From Lingula anatina (lineage: Eukaryota; Brachiopoda; Lingulata; Lingulida; Lingulidae), in NCBI RefSeq assembly GCF_001039355.2, contig NW_019775391.1:339042-359732 (forward strand): a stretch of DNA of 20,691 nt, written 5' to 3'. The notes under the pieces were generated by a model, which saw only the letters and a list, made by a program, of their open reading frames with translations, searched no databases and had not been told where the DNA came from. Position numbers and translations under genes: made by a program. Below are positions 1-8,733 of this stretch, in pieces. Numbering within the stretch: the first letter of the stretch is position 1; the number at the start of each line of letters is the position of its first letter.

Positions 1-444
1 CACCACCACCAACTTCTTGGTCACACTAATGTGCGTCTGTCAACTAAACCCAGTGACCTATTTTTCTCTATCGTACACACAAATCGCTGACAAATCAGAA
101 CTGAATACAACTAAGTCAGGTAAACAACGGAGGAAAACGCTGCAGCAGCAGAAAGTAAACAGTAAGCTGTATACTGCACAGTATTCAGCATTCTGTTAAA
201 GTTGCGCTGGTCAAATTAGCGTCAAATGCTCATTCAAGAACCAAGATCTAAAGCGAGCCCGTCTTCGTACTTTGCACTTGTCAAGATACTGCGGACCGTG
301 TAATTTTTATATTCGTTCAAGATTGGGGTCAGCTGACGACACCTCTCTATATTATAACATCACAACTCGGCACAGTCGTCATTTTATCCTGACTGAAACG
401 AAAAGAGGACAGAAATTTTTCGGTTTAAACGATTTTTAATCACG
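1..444. other. 5' flank of gene A, no gene
   Basis: No coding sequence that I can support lies here. A 60-codon open frame near the start has no recognisable features. The last 120 bases hold a plausible core promoter, listed separately. The A-rich leader just before the start codon is compatible with a short 5' UTR. Confidence 0.5.
328..380 (+). promoter_or_regulatory. Candidate core promoter of gene A
   Basis: A perfect 10-bp palindrome, GTCAGCTGAC (328-337), containing an E-box CAGCTG is followed by a TATA-like TATATTA (348-354). An initiator-like CACAGT lies at 371-376, about 23 bases further on. A start there would give a 5' UTR of roughly 70 nt before the ATG at 445. Spacing fits a metazoan TATA promoter, but the matches are short and could be chance. 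Confidence 0.35.
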
Positions 445-2430
445 ATGGACCTTTTCTTCATCCCATCATGGCTGGTTTGCCTGTGCACCATAGCAATTAT
501 GACCATCGTCTATCTTCACTACACCAGGGACAACAGACGCAAGTTTGGTCTCCCTGGCCCAACGCCATTCCCTATCATTGGGCCTTTTATAGATTTGATG
601 AAGTATGGTATATGTGACTTCGATCTCTATGTCACCAGGACCTATGGTAAAGTGGCCGCACTGTCCTCGGGTATCATGGACAACTTCTTGGGGGATATCA
701 TCATATCTGACACCGACATGGTGAAAGAAGTGATGGTAAAACAGGCAAACATTTTCACTGACAGGAATGTCGACGAGGCTACAACAATTTCGCCGATTGA
801 CAGATCAGTATTTGTAGTCAAAGGGGAATACTGGAAACAGGTAAATCAGTTTTCTTCAGCTCATTACACCTATATAACTTGTCGTCGTCGTTCACGTCAT
901 CTCGAGCTACACAGGCTGCACATCAACACTACCTACCTACCTACCTACCCCCTCACGCGGTATTCTGTTTTCTCTAATATTAACTGATTAACCCCCCCCC
1001 CTCCCCTTTCCATCATTTAACCTTTATCTCTAACAGAGACCTTTCTAGCTTTTACAAATACCAGGGAAGAAAATGGCCTGTTATTTACTGCTGATTGTCC
1101 TAACGGTAGACCAAACGCCGCAGCAGTTCTGATCTGGTCTGTTCTCTGAAAGCGCACTGTATGCCACCATCGAATAGATGGCAAGTAATTCATCTGGTTG
1201 TTGTTCAAAGTAAGATACTAATTAAACAATTATTGTTTCTAAAATAATAATGAAATATATATTGTTTCGTTATTTTAGATGCGCAGCACTATGACTCCAA
1301 CGTTCAGTTCCGGGAAGCTTCGACATATGGAGAAAATGATAAATAAGTGTGCAGAAACTTTGGTCAGCAATCTGACAAAGAAGGCAAAAGCTGGTGAAAG
1401 CTTTGATAATAACATATGGGGCTGCTTCACCATGGATGTCATATCTGCGACTGCATTTGGAATCGAGGTCGACTCTCTGAACAACCCAAACCACCCGTTT
1501 GTTGTTAATGCCAATCGCCTGAACAACGTCGGATTTGGCAACCCACTTATTGTAATCTTTTTCTTCTTCCCTCGCCTAATGAAGTTTCTTGAGCCGATAC
1601 TTCCATACATCCCTGGTATCAATGCCTTCGCTGGCCCGGTTCAATATTTCGGAAAAATCACCGAAGACCTATTGAAAGAAAGAGAACAAGCCAAGGAGGG
1701 ACACTTCAATGATTTTTTACAGCTCATGTCAAATGCTCACAACATGGCCACTTCAGAGCTGGCAGAAGATGAAAAAGAAGTTGGAAAATGGAAGAAGAAG
1801 GCATTGACGACAGACGAAATTGCAGGCAACGGTATGCTGTTTTTCTCAGCGGGTTTTAGCACTACTAACGATACCTTGGGGTTTATTACGTATCTCCTGG
1901 CGACCCACCCAGAGGTGCAACAACGGCTCGTTCAGGAGATTGACGATGTTCTTCAAGGTGCCGAACCGACCTACGACAACGTGTCCAAGCTTACGTATCT
2001 GGAGCAGGTCATAAACGAGTCGATGCGACTGTATCCCGTTGGCATTCGTGTGGATCGAGTGGCCAACCAAGACACCACTGTGAATGGCCTTTTCATACCC
2101 AAAGGGACGGCCGTGGTAATTCCGATCTATCCTATCCACTTGGATCCTGAAAATTATCCAGAACCTGAGAAGTTCGACCCAGAACGATTCACCCCAGAAG
2201 CAAAAGCAAAGAGGAACCCGTACACCTACATGCCTTTTGGTATGGGGCCCCGCAACTGTATCGGTATGAGGCTGGCCCTGCTTGAGATGAAGATCGTCTT
2301 GGTAAAAGTTCTGCAACGTGTCACATTCAAGCCTTGCTCTGAGACGCAAATCCCACTGGTGATGTCAAAGACGAAGCCTATGAAACCCGAAAAGGGAATC
2401 TGGTTGAAAGTAGAAGAGAGATCAGTTTAG
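445..2430 (+). CDS. Gene A: CYP3-clan (CYP3A-like) cytochrome P450, two exons
   Basis: Exons are 445-840 and 1279-2430, joined in phase 0 (CAG|GTAAAT ... TTTTAG|ATG), giving 515 residues, close to the usual 500-510 of CYP3A enzymes. Family knowledge predicts an ER-anchored, heme-thiolate monooxygenase fed by NADPH-P450 reductase. Seen: N-terminal membrane segment about residues 9-26, basic stop-transfer RRK, proline hinge GLPGP, C-helix WKQ-MRST, I-helix AGFSTT (323-328), K-helix ExxR (E379, R382), PERF (433-436), heme loop FGMGPRNCIG (452-461) with ligand Cys459, and a CYP3A-like C-terminus. The I-helix acidic residue is Ser326 instead of Glu/Asp. Part of exon 2 (about 1890-2130) resembles genes C/D more than its sister gene B. 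Family assignment is firm; substrate is unknown. Confidence 0.93.
841..1278 (+). other. Gene A intron (438 nt, phase 0)
   Basis: Donor GTAAAT follows the Trp-Lys-Gln codons; the acceptor is a T-rich tract ending TTTTAG directly before ATG. The exon 1 frame reads on into the intron as far as 987, so the donor is placed by homology with the three sister genes and by the rejoined C-helix. It contains a short (ACCT)n tract at about 931-948 and a C-run near 992. Confidence 0.85.
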
Positions 2431-2965
2431 AGAAGATAAACATTAACTTTTTATACCCTTTCTAAGAAGATTGATGCATGCTTTGCTTCTTTCGTGTCAC
2501 TGACTGTGAATTCATGCGATGTACGAGGTCGTATCATATTATTCTGAACTCTTCTTATTTTTAACATGATGATGTTAAATGTTCCATGATTACATATCAC
2601 AAAACAGAACATGATACCGCAGAACAATTCAGTGTTTGGCTGAAAAATGAACTGTTTCGAGGACATATAAAGACACGGGCCACGAATTCTAACCGTATTT
2701 GGCCAAATATAGCCTAGCTACCCTCGCAACAGAAAATTTAAAAAAATTATTTCATAGAGAACAAAGTGCTTGTAGGAAGCATCACTTACAAAGTAGATGA
2801 AATAAGGAGCTTTGTCATTTAAACATTTTTATATTCAATTTTGTCACGATGTTGAAAATATTTATATATTGCAAAATGTTAGTGAGCAAATTTCTTAACC
2901 CAGAAAAATGACAAGTATTTATACGGTCAAATGCACTGTTTAGGCACCATGAAACGAACTTTAAA

Positions 2966-2971
2966 AATAAA
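2966..2971 (+). terminator. Candidate polyadenylation signal, gene A
   Basis: This is the first AATAAA downstream of the gene A stop, about 535 nt away. Another lies at 3289-3294. The hexamer is frequent in AT-rich DNA, so this is only positional support. Confidence 0.25.
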
Positions 2972-3162
2972 TCTGATGTAACCTCCATAGCTAACATCGA
3001 CGCTTTTTCTAACCATGTATGTCTCTTGAGGATCGGGAGAGGCCGCTGAGGTCATATCTTGAAAAATATTACCGCAGCTGACTTCATCGTTAACCTTGGC
3101 AGACTATCTTTGTACTATGTACATCACTCATGTATGAGATCAGCATTCAAGTGCGCGCGTAC

Positions 3163-3177
3163 GGGTCGCAATGACCT
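3163..3177. promoter_or_regulatory. IR3-like nuclear-receptor site
   Basis: GGGTCG and TGACCT are separated by three bases. This is one mismatch-type step from an inverted repeat of the AGGTCA half-site with spacing 3. It lies about 1.2 kb upstream of gene B. Nuclear receptors commonly control CYP3 genes in animals, but function here is an inference from a short match. Confidence 0.2.
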
Positions 3178-4282
3178 AGAGACGGCCTCCAGTGCCTCTT
3201 TATTTCTCAATAAGTGCGATTCTGTACGCCCATAACCTGCCTGAGAGAGTCGTTGATTCTTCTTGGGTAAAGAACGTAAATATGGTCTAATAAATTACCA
3301 AACCGGTGAAAATGAAAAAGACAGGTCCAAATATGAAATATCTCCATATGAAACTCATAATATAAGTGGTTGGTCATTTGTCTCCGCTAAACTTCATAAA
3401 AAAATTATGCTTGTAGGACAGATGCATTGAAAATATTGAAACGACGATGTCGTTCTGGATTCCTCACTTTTCATGCAATTTTAGAGTAACTTTCCATTCT
3501 CATGTTGACTTAACCATAGAACCCTTATTAGGCAATGTCTGAGAACCTTGTTTTCAACTAGAATTAACAATAATACTATTTGAATTACTCATACCTGAAT
3601 CATATCCAAAACTCAGTTATCATATGATAAACAGTTGATGAAAATTAAAATCCATTATGAAATTAACCAATCACGTAAACTGTTACTGACTGTGCGTTTT
3701 CCATCTTTTTCTGACAATAAAAACGTTCTACACTTGTTGACTCTTTATGAAACTTAACTTACACTCAATACCACTAACTTTTCATCTATTTAATTTAACT
3801 TTTATTACTAATTGTAATAAGTGTAAGCGTACGTCATTAACTTTACAACATAAATAATAATGGATTTTTTTCTGTCAGTATAGAGTTTATGTGTATAAAA
3901 TCCTGTGTAAAGACCGGTGTATACGTGTTGGGTATGATGCGGCTTGGCAATTGAGGAAAAAGTGCTTAAAATTTTTATGAAAAAAAAATCCTGAGAAATG
4001 CGTTCCCTATGATGTACTGTCCTACCCGGATCTACTTTCCCAGCTATATTTATACTCCGTTAGGACAAATGTTCTTATTGGACACTGTTCCCAGTCGAAT
4101 TATTACAGAAATTCATGTCCATACCACACGTCCCTGTCACACCGACCGTACACTGCTGAAAGGAGTGCGTCCTAATATGTCACCATATAACGGCTTAGGC
4201 CTATCTTTGTTAAGCCTACTAAATTTGTATTTCCTTCTATGGCAATATGTATGTCATCTCAACAAGTGACACGAGATAAAAA

Positions 4283-4332
4283 AAAGGTCAACCATGCGCA
4301 GTATACAATAGCTGGCCCAGAAGTGACTGCGC
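4283..4332 (+). promoter_or_regulatory. Candidate gene B promoter: NBRE-like, TATA-like and ARE-like words
   Basis: AAAGGTCA (4283-4290) equals the monomeric nuclear-receptor (NBRE) consensus. TATACAA (4302-4308) could serve as a TATA-like element. GTGACTGCGC (4323-4332) matches the antioxidant-response consensus RTGACNNNGC. All three lie 49-98 bases before the ATG at 4381. Such a set would suit a stress-inducible detoxification gene, but each word is short. Confidence 0.3.
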
Positions 4333-4770
4333 CAAGAGAAAGAAATATTCAAGGTTAAGGGGAACTGCAGTGGAGTCAAGATGGACCTTTTTTACATACC
4401 TTCTTGGGTGGTAGTACTGGTCATTGTGGCAGTACTTACCATCATCTATTTACATTACTCCCAAGACACCAGACGTAAGTTTGGTCTTCCCGGCCCAGAC
4501 CCGTATCCTCTTCTTGGAGTGTTTCCGTACATTGTCAAGTATGGTTTGTGTGAGTTCGACGTATACGTCACCAAGACCTGTGGAAAAGTGGTAGCCTTAT
4601 CGTCGGCTCTTTATGGAAACCTTCTGGGGAATATCATAATATCTGACCTGGAAATGGTTAAAGAGGTAATGGTTAAACAGGGGAATATTTTCACCGACAG
4701 GAACCAGGCCATGACGATTTCACCCCTAGACAAGTCGGTGATTCTCGCCAAAGGGGAACACTGGAAGCAG

Positions 4771-5970
4771 GTGAGTCAAATTACTTTTCTCTGCTGATGT
4801 CTGTTTATCTCACGGGGGACCGTAGCAATAGTCCGAAGATTCAACAGTCCGAAGGTTCATTGGTCCGAATGTTCACTATAGAACTTTGGGACCAATAAAC
4901 CCTTGATTAAAAAAATAACGATGAACATGTTACCATTTTTAGGACCAATGAATCTTCGGACTATCGAGACGCCCCCCTCTCAAGGTGCTGGAGATGGAAC
5001 ACGCAGCATGCCAGTAGTTTCAACTGGATCGAGGCTGCAGCGCGGACAGGAGTTCATCGTCGCAGTGACAGCGAATAACTATTGTTTATACACAATCTAG
5101 ACATTGTTTAGAGAAAATTCAATGGAAAGACATCTATATAATCGTGCCCGCGTGCATGTACATGTAAGCTCCACGTGCATGCGCGAACACTCTGCTCTCT
5201 TTGGAAATGATATGGCAATAATGGGATATTTGGATGACGCTTACGCTTTATTATTATTATTTGTATAATTAGAATTATTATATCATTATTTAGAGCAATG
5301 AGCTGTCGAAAACACAGTTATCACTAGAGTGTAGATCCAATTATTACTATTATCACTGACATTTATTAGTATATATTGTTACCAAATAAAAGAGGTACTA
5401 TGTAAATGCAGTTCTGAGAAGACATGTCATCTGCTCAGACGAACTTGTGCTCGCGTTTAGACTCTGTAATATTAGACCAAGTTGACAAAATACTGCGGGG
5501 CGTTGAAGGTTATTCATGCATTACTTTGGTGGGTGTGTTATTGATATACGTTTATCGCAACGGGTGGAGTCCGGATCCAACTGAGCTATTCACATTCCTT
5601 TACACCTTAAAGATGTCGTAGAGATGTCGAATACGGGATTTTCGCACAAAGTTTCTGTTTCATCGAGAAAAAAGCAACTTCTCCTACTAATGAATCATTG
5701 CTCGTCCCGTCCCTTGCAAATGGATTCGATTTTCTTGTACTGTTGATTTTAATTAATGATTTAGTTTTAGGGGCTTTATCATTTGTAATGTCTGACTTTG
5801 GAAAGATGTGAAGCTTTACGGGATATTAAAAAAATAATTCGAACGAATCGTATAAAATTCTCTATTTTAATAAAAATGTAATAAAACCATTCACTTCATG
5901 TCACTTGTATAACTTTTTAAAAGTGGTTTTCAATACTTGTTCAATAAAACCTGCAATTTTATAATTCCAG
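4771..5970 (+). other. Gene B intron (1200 nt, phase 0)
   Basis: Strong donor GTGAGT and acceptor TTCCAG. The first 200 bases hold a foldback element, listed separately. The remainder is AT-rich with TTA-rich microsatellite-like sequence around 5245-5290. A 65-codon frame at 5424-5621 has no features of a gene. Confidence 0.8.
4813..4977. mobile_element. Small foldback (MITE-like) element in gene B intron
   Basis: Terminal inverted repeats share the core ATAGTCCGAAGATTCA (4829-4844 on +, and its complement near 4950-4965). The ends are a G-run on the left and a C-run on the right. Inside the left arm a 16-bp unit, AGTCCGAAGRTTCAWY-like, is repeated about three times in tandem. TCTCA occurs just outside both ends (4808-4812 and 4978-4982), a possible 5-bp target duplication. 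It has no coding capacity. Superfamily not assigned. Confidence 0.55.
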
Positions 5971-6528
5971 ATGCGCAGCACTATGACTCCAACGTTCAGT
6001 TCCGGGAAGCTTCGACAAATGGAAGGCGTAATAAACAAGTGCGCTGAAACTTTGGTCAGCAACCTGACAAAGAAGGCAAAAGCTGGTGAAAACTTTGAAA
6101 ATAACACGTGGGGCTGCTTTACCATGGATGTCATATGTGCCACTGCATTCGGAATCGAGGTCGACTCTCTGAACAATCCAAACCACCCGTTTGTTGCTAA
6201 TGCCCGAAGTCTGAACAACTTCGACTTTGGATCAGCCTCAGGATTTCTTTTCTTCTTTCCCCGCCTTCTGAAGTTTCTAGAACCAGTGCTCCCCTACCTG
6301 CCTGGCATTAAAGCTTTTGCGGGCCCGATTAAATATTTCGGAAAAATCACCGAAAACCTATTAAAAGAGAGAGAACAAGCCAAGGAGGGACACTCCAATG
6401 ATTTTTTACAACTCATGTCAAATGCCCACAACATGGCCACTTCAGAGCTGGCAGAAGATGAAAAAGAAGTTGGAAAATGGAAGAAGAAGGCATTGACGAC
6501 AGACGAAATCGCAGGCAACGGTATGCTA

Positions 6529-6534
6529 TTTTTT
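6529..6534 (+). other. Frameshift site in gene B (T6 run)
   Basis: Gene A has five T at the matching place, followed by codons for the I-helix. In gene B the sixth T puts Thr-Ala-Gly-Phe-Gly-Thr-Thr out of frame. Removal of one base restores agreement with all three sister genes to the normal stop. Errors in homopolymers are typical of both polymerases and sequencers. Confidence 0.85.
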
Positions 6535-7701
6535 CACTGCCGGTTTTGGCACCACAAACGATTCCTTAGGGTTTATATCATATCTTCTAGCAATCCACCC
6601 CGAAATACAGGATCGCCTCGTCAGGGAGATAGATGATGTTCTTCAAGGCGCCGCACCGACCTATGAAAACGTGTCAAAGCTTACGTATCTGGAGCAGGTC
6701 ATAAACGAGTCGATGCGACTGTATCCTGCTGGCGTTCGGGTAGACCGTGTGGCCAACCAGGACACCACTGTGAACGGCCTTTTCATACCCAAGGGGACAG
6801 TCGTGATCATTCCGATTTACGCTATCCACAGGGATCCTGAACATTATCCAGAACCTGAAAAGTTTGATCCAGATCGATTCACCCCAGAAGCCAAAGCAAA
6901 GAGGAACCCGTACACCTTCATGCCTTTTGGTATGGGGCCCCGCAACTGTATTGGTATGAGGCTGGCAATGCTCGAGATGAAGATCGTCTTGGTAAAAGTT
7001 CTGCAACGTCTCACATTCAAACCTTGCTCGGAGACGCAAATCCCACTGGTGATATCAAAAACAAAGTTCATGAAACCCGAGAAAGGAATCTGGTTGAAAT
7101 TAGAAGAGAGATCAGTTTAGAATAGATAAACATTATCTTCTTTTCATACCCTTTCTAAGAAGACAAATGCTTGCTTTGCTTCTTTCAAGTCACTGATGAT
7201 GAAGACGATTTACAACTTACAAGATCACTATGCGTCTAGAATTAATCCTATGATAAATTGATGCGCGCAATGTTATTTTTGTAAGAGAGTCTCACATACC
7301 ATCGTTTACTGAATTTTTCTGTTAAATATCTGTTGTAAGTTACAAACTTAGCATTATCACTATATCTTATGAAAATTATTGAATTTTTTTCTTTTTTTTT
7401 TTTTTTTTTTTTTTGGAAAAATGGTTGCAGCGTTCTCACCATGATTAACTTTTTTGTAAAATAGACTTCTTTCAGAAGAAAAAAATCATGATCAATTTAA
7501 TTTTACAAAAGTTATGGATTTTTTACACGTAATGTGACTTTTGCCCATAGTAGTTTCACTACAAACATCTAGATTCATATTGTTTGATAAAAACATTAGT
7601 TTGAAGATTAGCAAGATAGCCATTATATGATGTGGAACATTTTACTGCATTTTCCAATCATGTTCTACAATGTTTTCTTTAATTTCTTTCATCCAATATA
7701 G

Positions 7702-7840
7702 AAGGCTGTGTAATTGCAAGGACGTATACTGAATTGCCTTAAATGTTAAAAATTGTGCCTTATTTTTGTTTTAGGTTAACAAGGCTATGCAATTGCCTAT
7801 TAAATGTTAAAAACTGTGCCTTACTTTGTTTTATGTTAAT
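7702..7840. repeat. Diverged tandem duplication, two units
   Basis: Unit 1 (7702-7780) and unit 2 (7781-7840) both begin AAGGCTRTGYAATTGC and both contain AAATGTTAAAAAYTGTGCCTTA followed by a TTGTTTTA(G/T)GTTAA(C/T) end. Unit 1 has about 20 extra bases near its start. It is non-coding. Confidence 0.7.
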
Positions 7841-8352
7841 GGAGACAACTTTTTCCAGTTTATAACCTCTTTGAATTTGCATATCTAATTGGGATGGTAC
7901 ATTCTTAGATAATTACCCCCTAACAGCCTACTAGGCGTGATGGACATTTAACCCGGTTAAGTTGATAGCAATTTAGTGAGACTCCCCAGGGAGATAGGTC
8001 GATCCAAATATCTGTGGGAATGGTTCCTTAATTCCCCGAAGTATTCGGTAAGATTGCTCGTTGTTTACTTATTTAGGCGCTAATATAACCCCACATTCCA
8101 TAAGGCGAAAACAACGGCAGGTGCTGATAACAGATATACTTGCGTTTGTTGAAAAAATGTGAAAAGAAAATATCACTTCTGAGACTCTGAGATCTATCCA
8201 AACGTAAAATCTGACGTATCTCCTTTGTGAAAAAGATCGTTGAATTTGAACAATATTTAACGACACGTTGACTAAAATGAAACGCCAGGAACGCGCAAAG
8301 AATTGTCTTTCCGACGGCATTCTTGCTCATTCCGCCTCTAGTATGACGGGGT

Positions 8353-8358
8353 TATAAA
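8353..8358 (+). promoter_or_regulatory. TATAAA box, possibly gene C
   Basis: A canonical TATAAA lies 380 bases before the gene C ATG. It would imply a 5' leader of about 350 nt, so a closer unseen start site is equally possible. Confidence 0.2.
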
Positions 8359-8690
8359 GGAGTGGACAGTGTCTCTCCCCCCCCCCTACCCCCGTTTGAA
8401 ATTTGATTACATCGTTTTTAAATAAGACGTCCGATAAACTCCAGGTAAAGTCATGTAATTTTTATCGTTAGACACTGGACACGCGTCTCTGGGTTGTATG
8501 TTACTTTAAAGATAATCTCTTCAAATGTTTGAGGAGCACTGTTTGTGGACTTATGGCCCTTTCAGTTAGTGTGTGAGTTTCTGTAAGAAAGTTTACTTTA
8601 AGTCTATACGACGGCAACGCGTTTGCGCAATATCTAATCTCGGGTCACAAAGTAGGACCTTGGTGGCATGATTATCAACTAAAGCCACTT

Positions 8691-8705
8691 CGGCCATTTT
8701 TCCAG
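8691..8705 (+). promoter_or_regulatory. Leader element shared by genes C and D (copy C)
   Basis: CGGCCATTTT followed two bases later by CAG lies 43 bases before the gene C ATG. The same word (13 of 15 bases identical) lies 32 bases before the gene D ATG. GCCATTTT resembles a YY1-type site. Conservation could reflect function or only recent duplication. Confidence 0.35.
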
Positions 8706-8733
8706 TGTCCAGTGTCCAGCAGCCTCCACCGAC

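Larger units (their letters stand above)
2431..4380. other. Intergenic region A-B
   Basis: No gene is supported. The first about 75 bases are the gene A 3' UTR and resemble the segment after gene B (7121-7192), including a TGCTTTGCTTCTTTC word. An AATAAA lies at 2966-2971. An 86-codon open frame at 4009-4269 shows no family features. The 100 bases before gene B hold candidate regulatory sites listed separately. Confidence 0.5.
4381..7120 (+). pseudogene. Gene B: CYP3-like P450 with a one-base frameshift in exon 2
   Basis: Exons are 4381-4770 (130 codons) and 5971-7120, joined in phase 0 (CAG|GTGAGT ... TTCCAG|ATG). Exon 2 reads normally through residue 318 (ending MLFF). A T6 run at 6529-6534 has one T more than expected from the alignment with gene A (T5), and the frame then runs out at TGA 6634-6636. 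Reading the next frame gives a fully conserved remainder to 7120: TAGFGTT I-helix, ESMR, PDRF, heme loop FGMGPRNCIG and stop. Without the extra base the product would be 512 residues; as written it is 351 residues and lacks the heme ligand. There is no other disabling change, and splice sites and promoter words look intact. The defect is therefore either very recent or a homopolymer sequencing error. Closest to gene A. Confidence 0.85.
7121..8733. other. Intergenic region B-C
   Basis: No gene is supported. The gene B 3' UTR comes first and resembles that of gene A; only an ATTAAA at 7799-7804 was found as a polyadenylation-like word. A 23-T tract lies at 7392-7414. An imperfect inverted repeat pairs about 7448-7462 with 7501-7513. 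A diverged tandem duplication occupies 7702-7840. The end carries weak promoter words for gene C. Confidence 0.5.

Noticed and set aside
17-199. 60-codon open frame at the left edge
   Set aside because: No domain, signal or homology is recognisable, and its length is expected by chance.
1846-2349. 167-codon antisense frame in gene A exon 2, with similar ones opposite B and C
   Set aside because: These are antisense shadows of conserved coding sequence. They recur because the sense strand is conserved.
4009-4269. 86-codon open frame upstream of gene B
   Set aside because: Composition is unlike the P450 exons, no motif is seen, and it lies in the probable promoter region.
6529-6636. Programmed +1 frameshifting in gene B
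   Set aside because: There is no recognised shift signal, and the intact sister genes lack the extra base. Mutation or sequence error is simpler.
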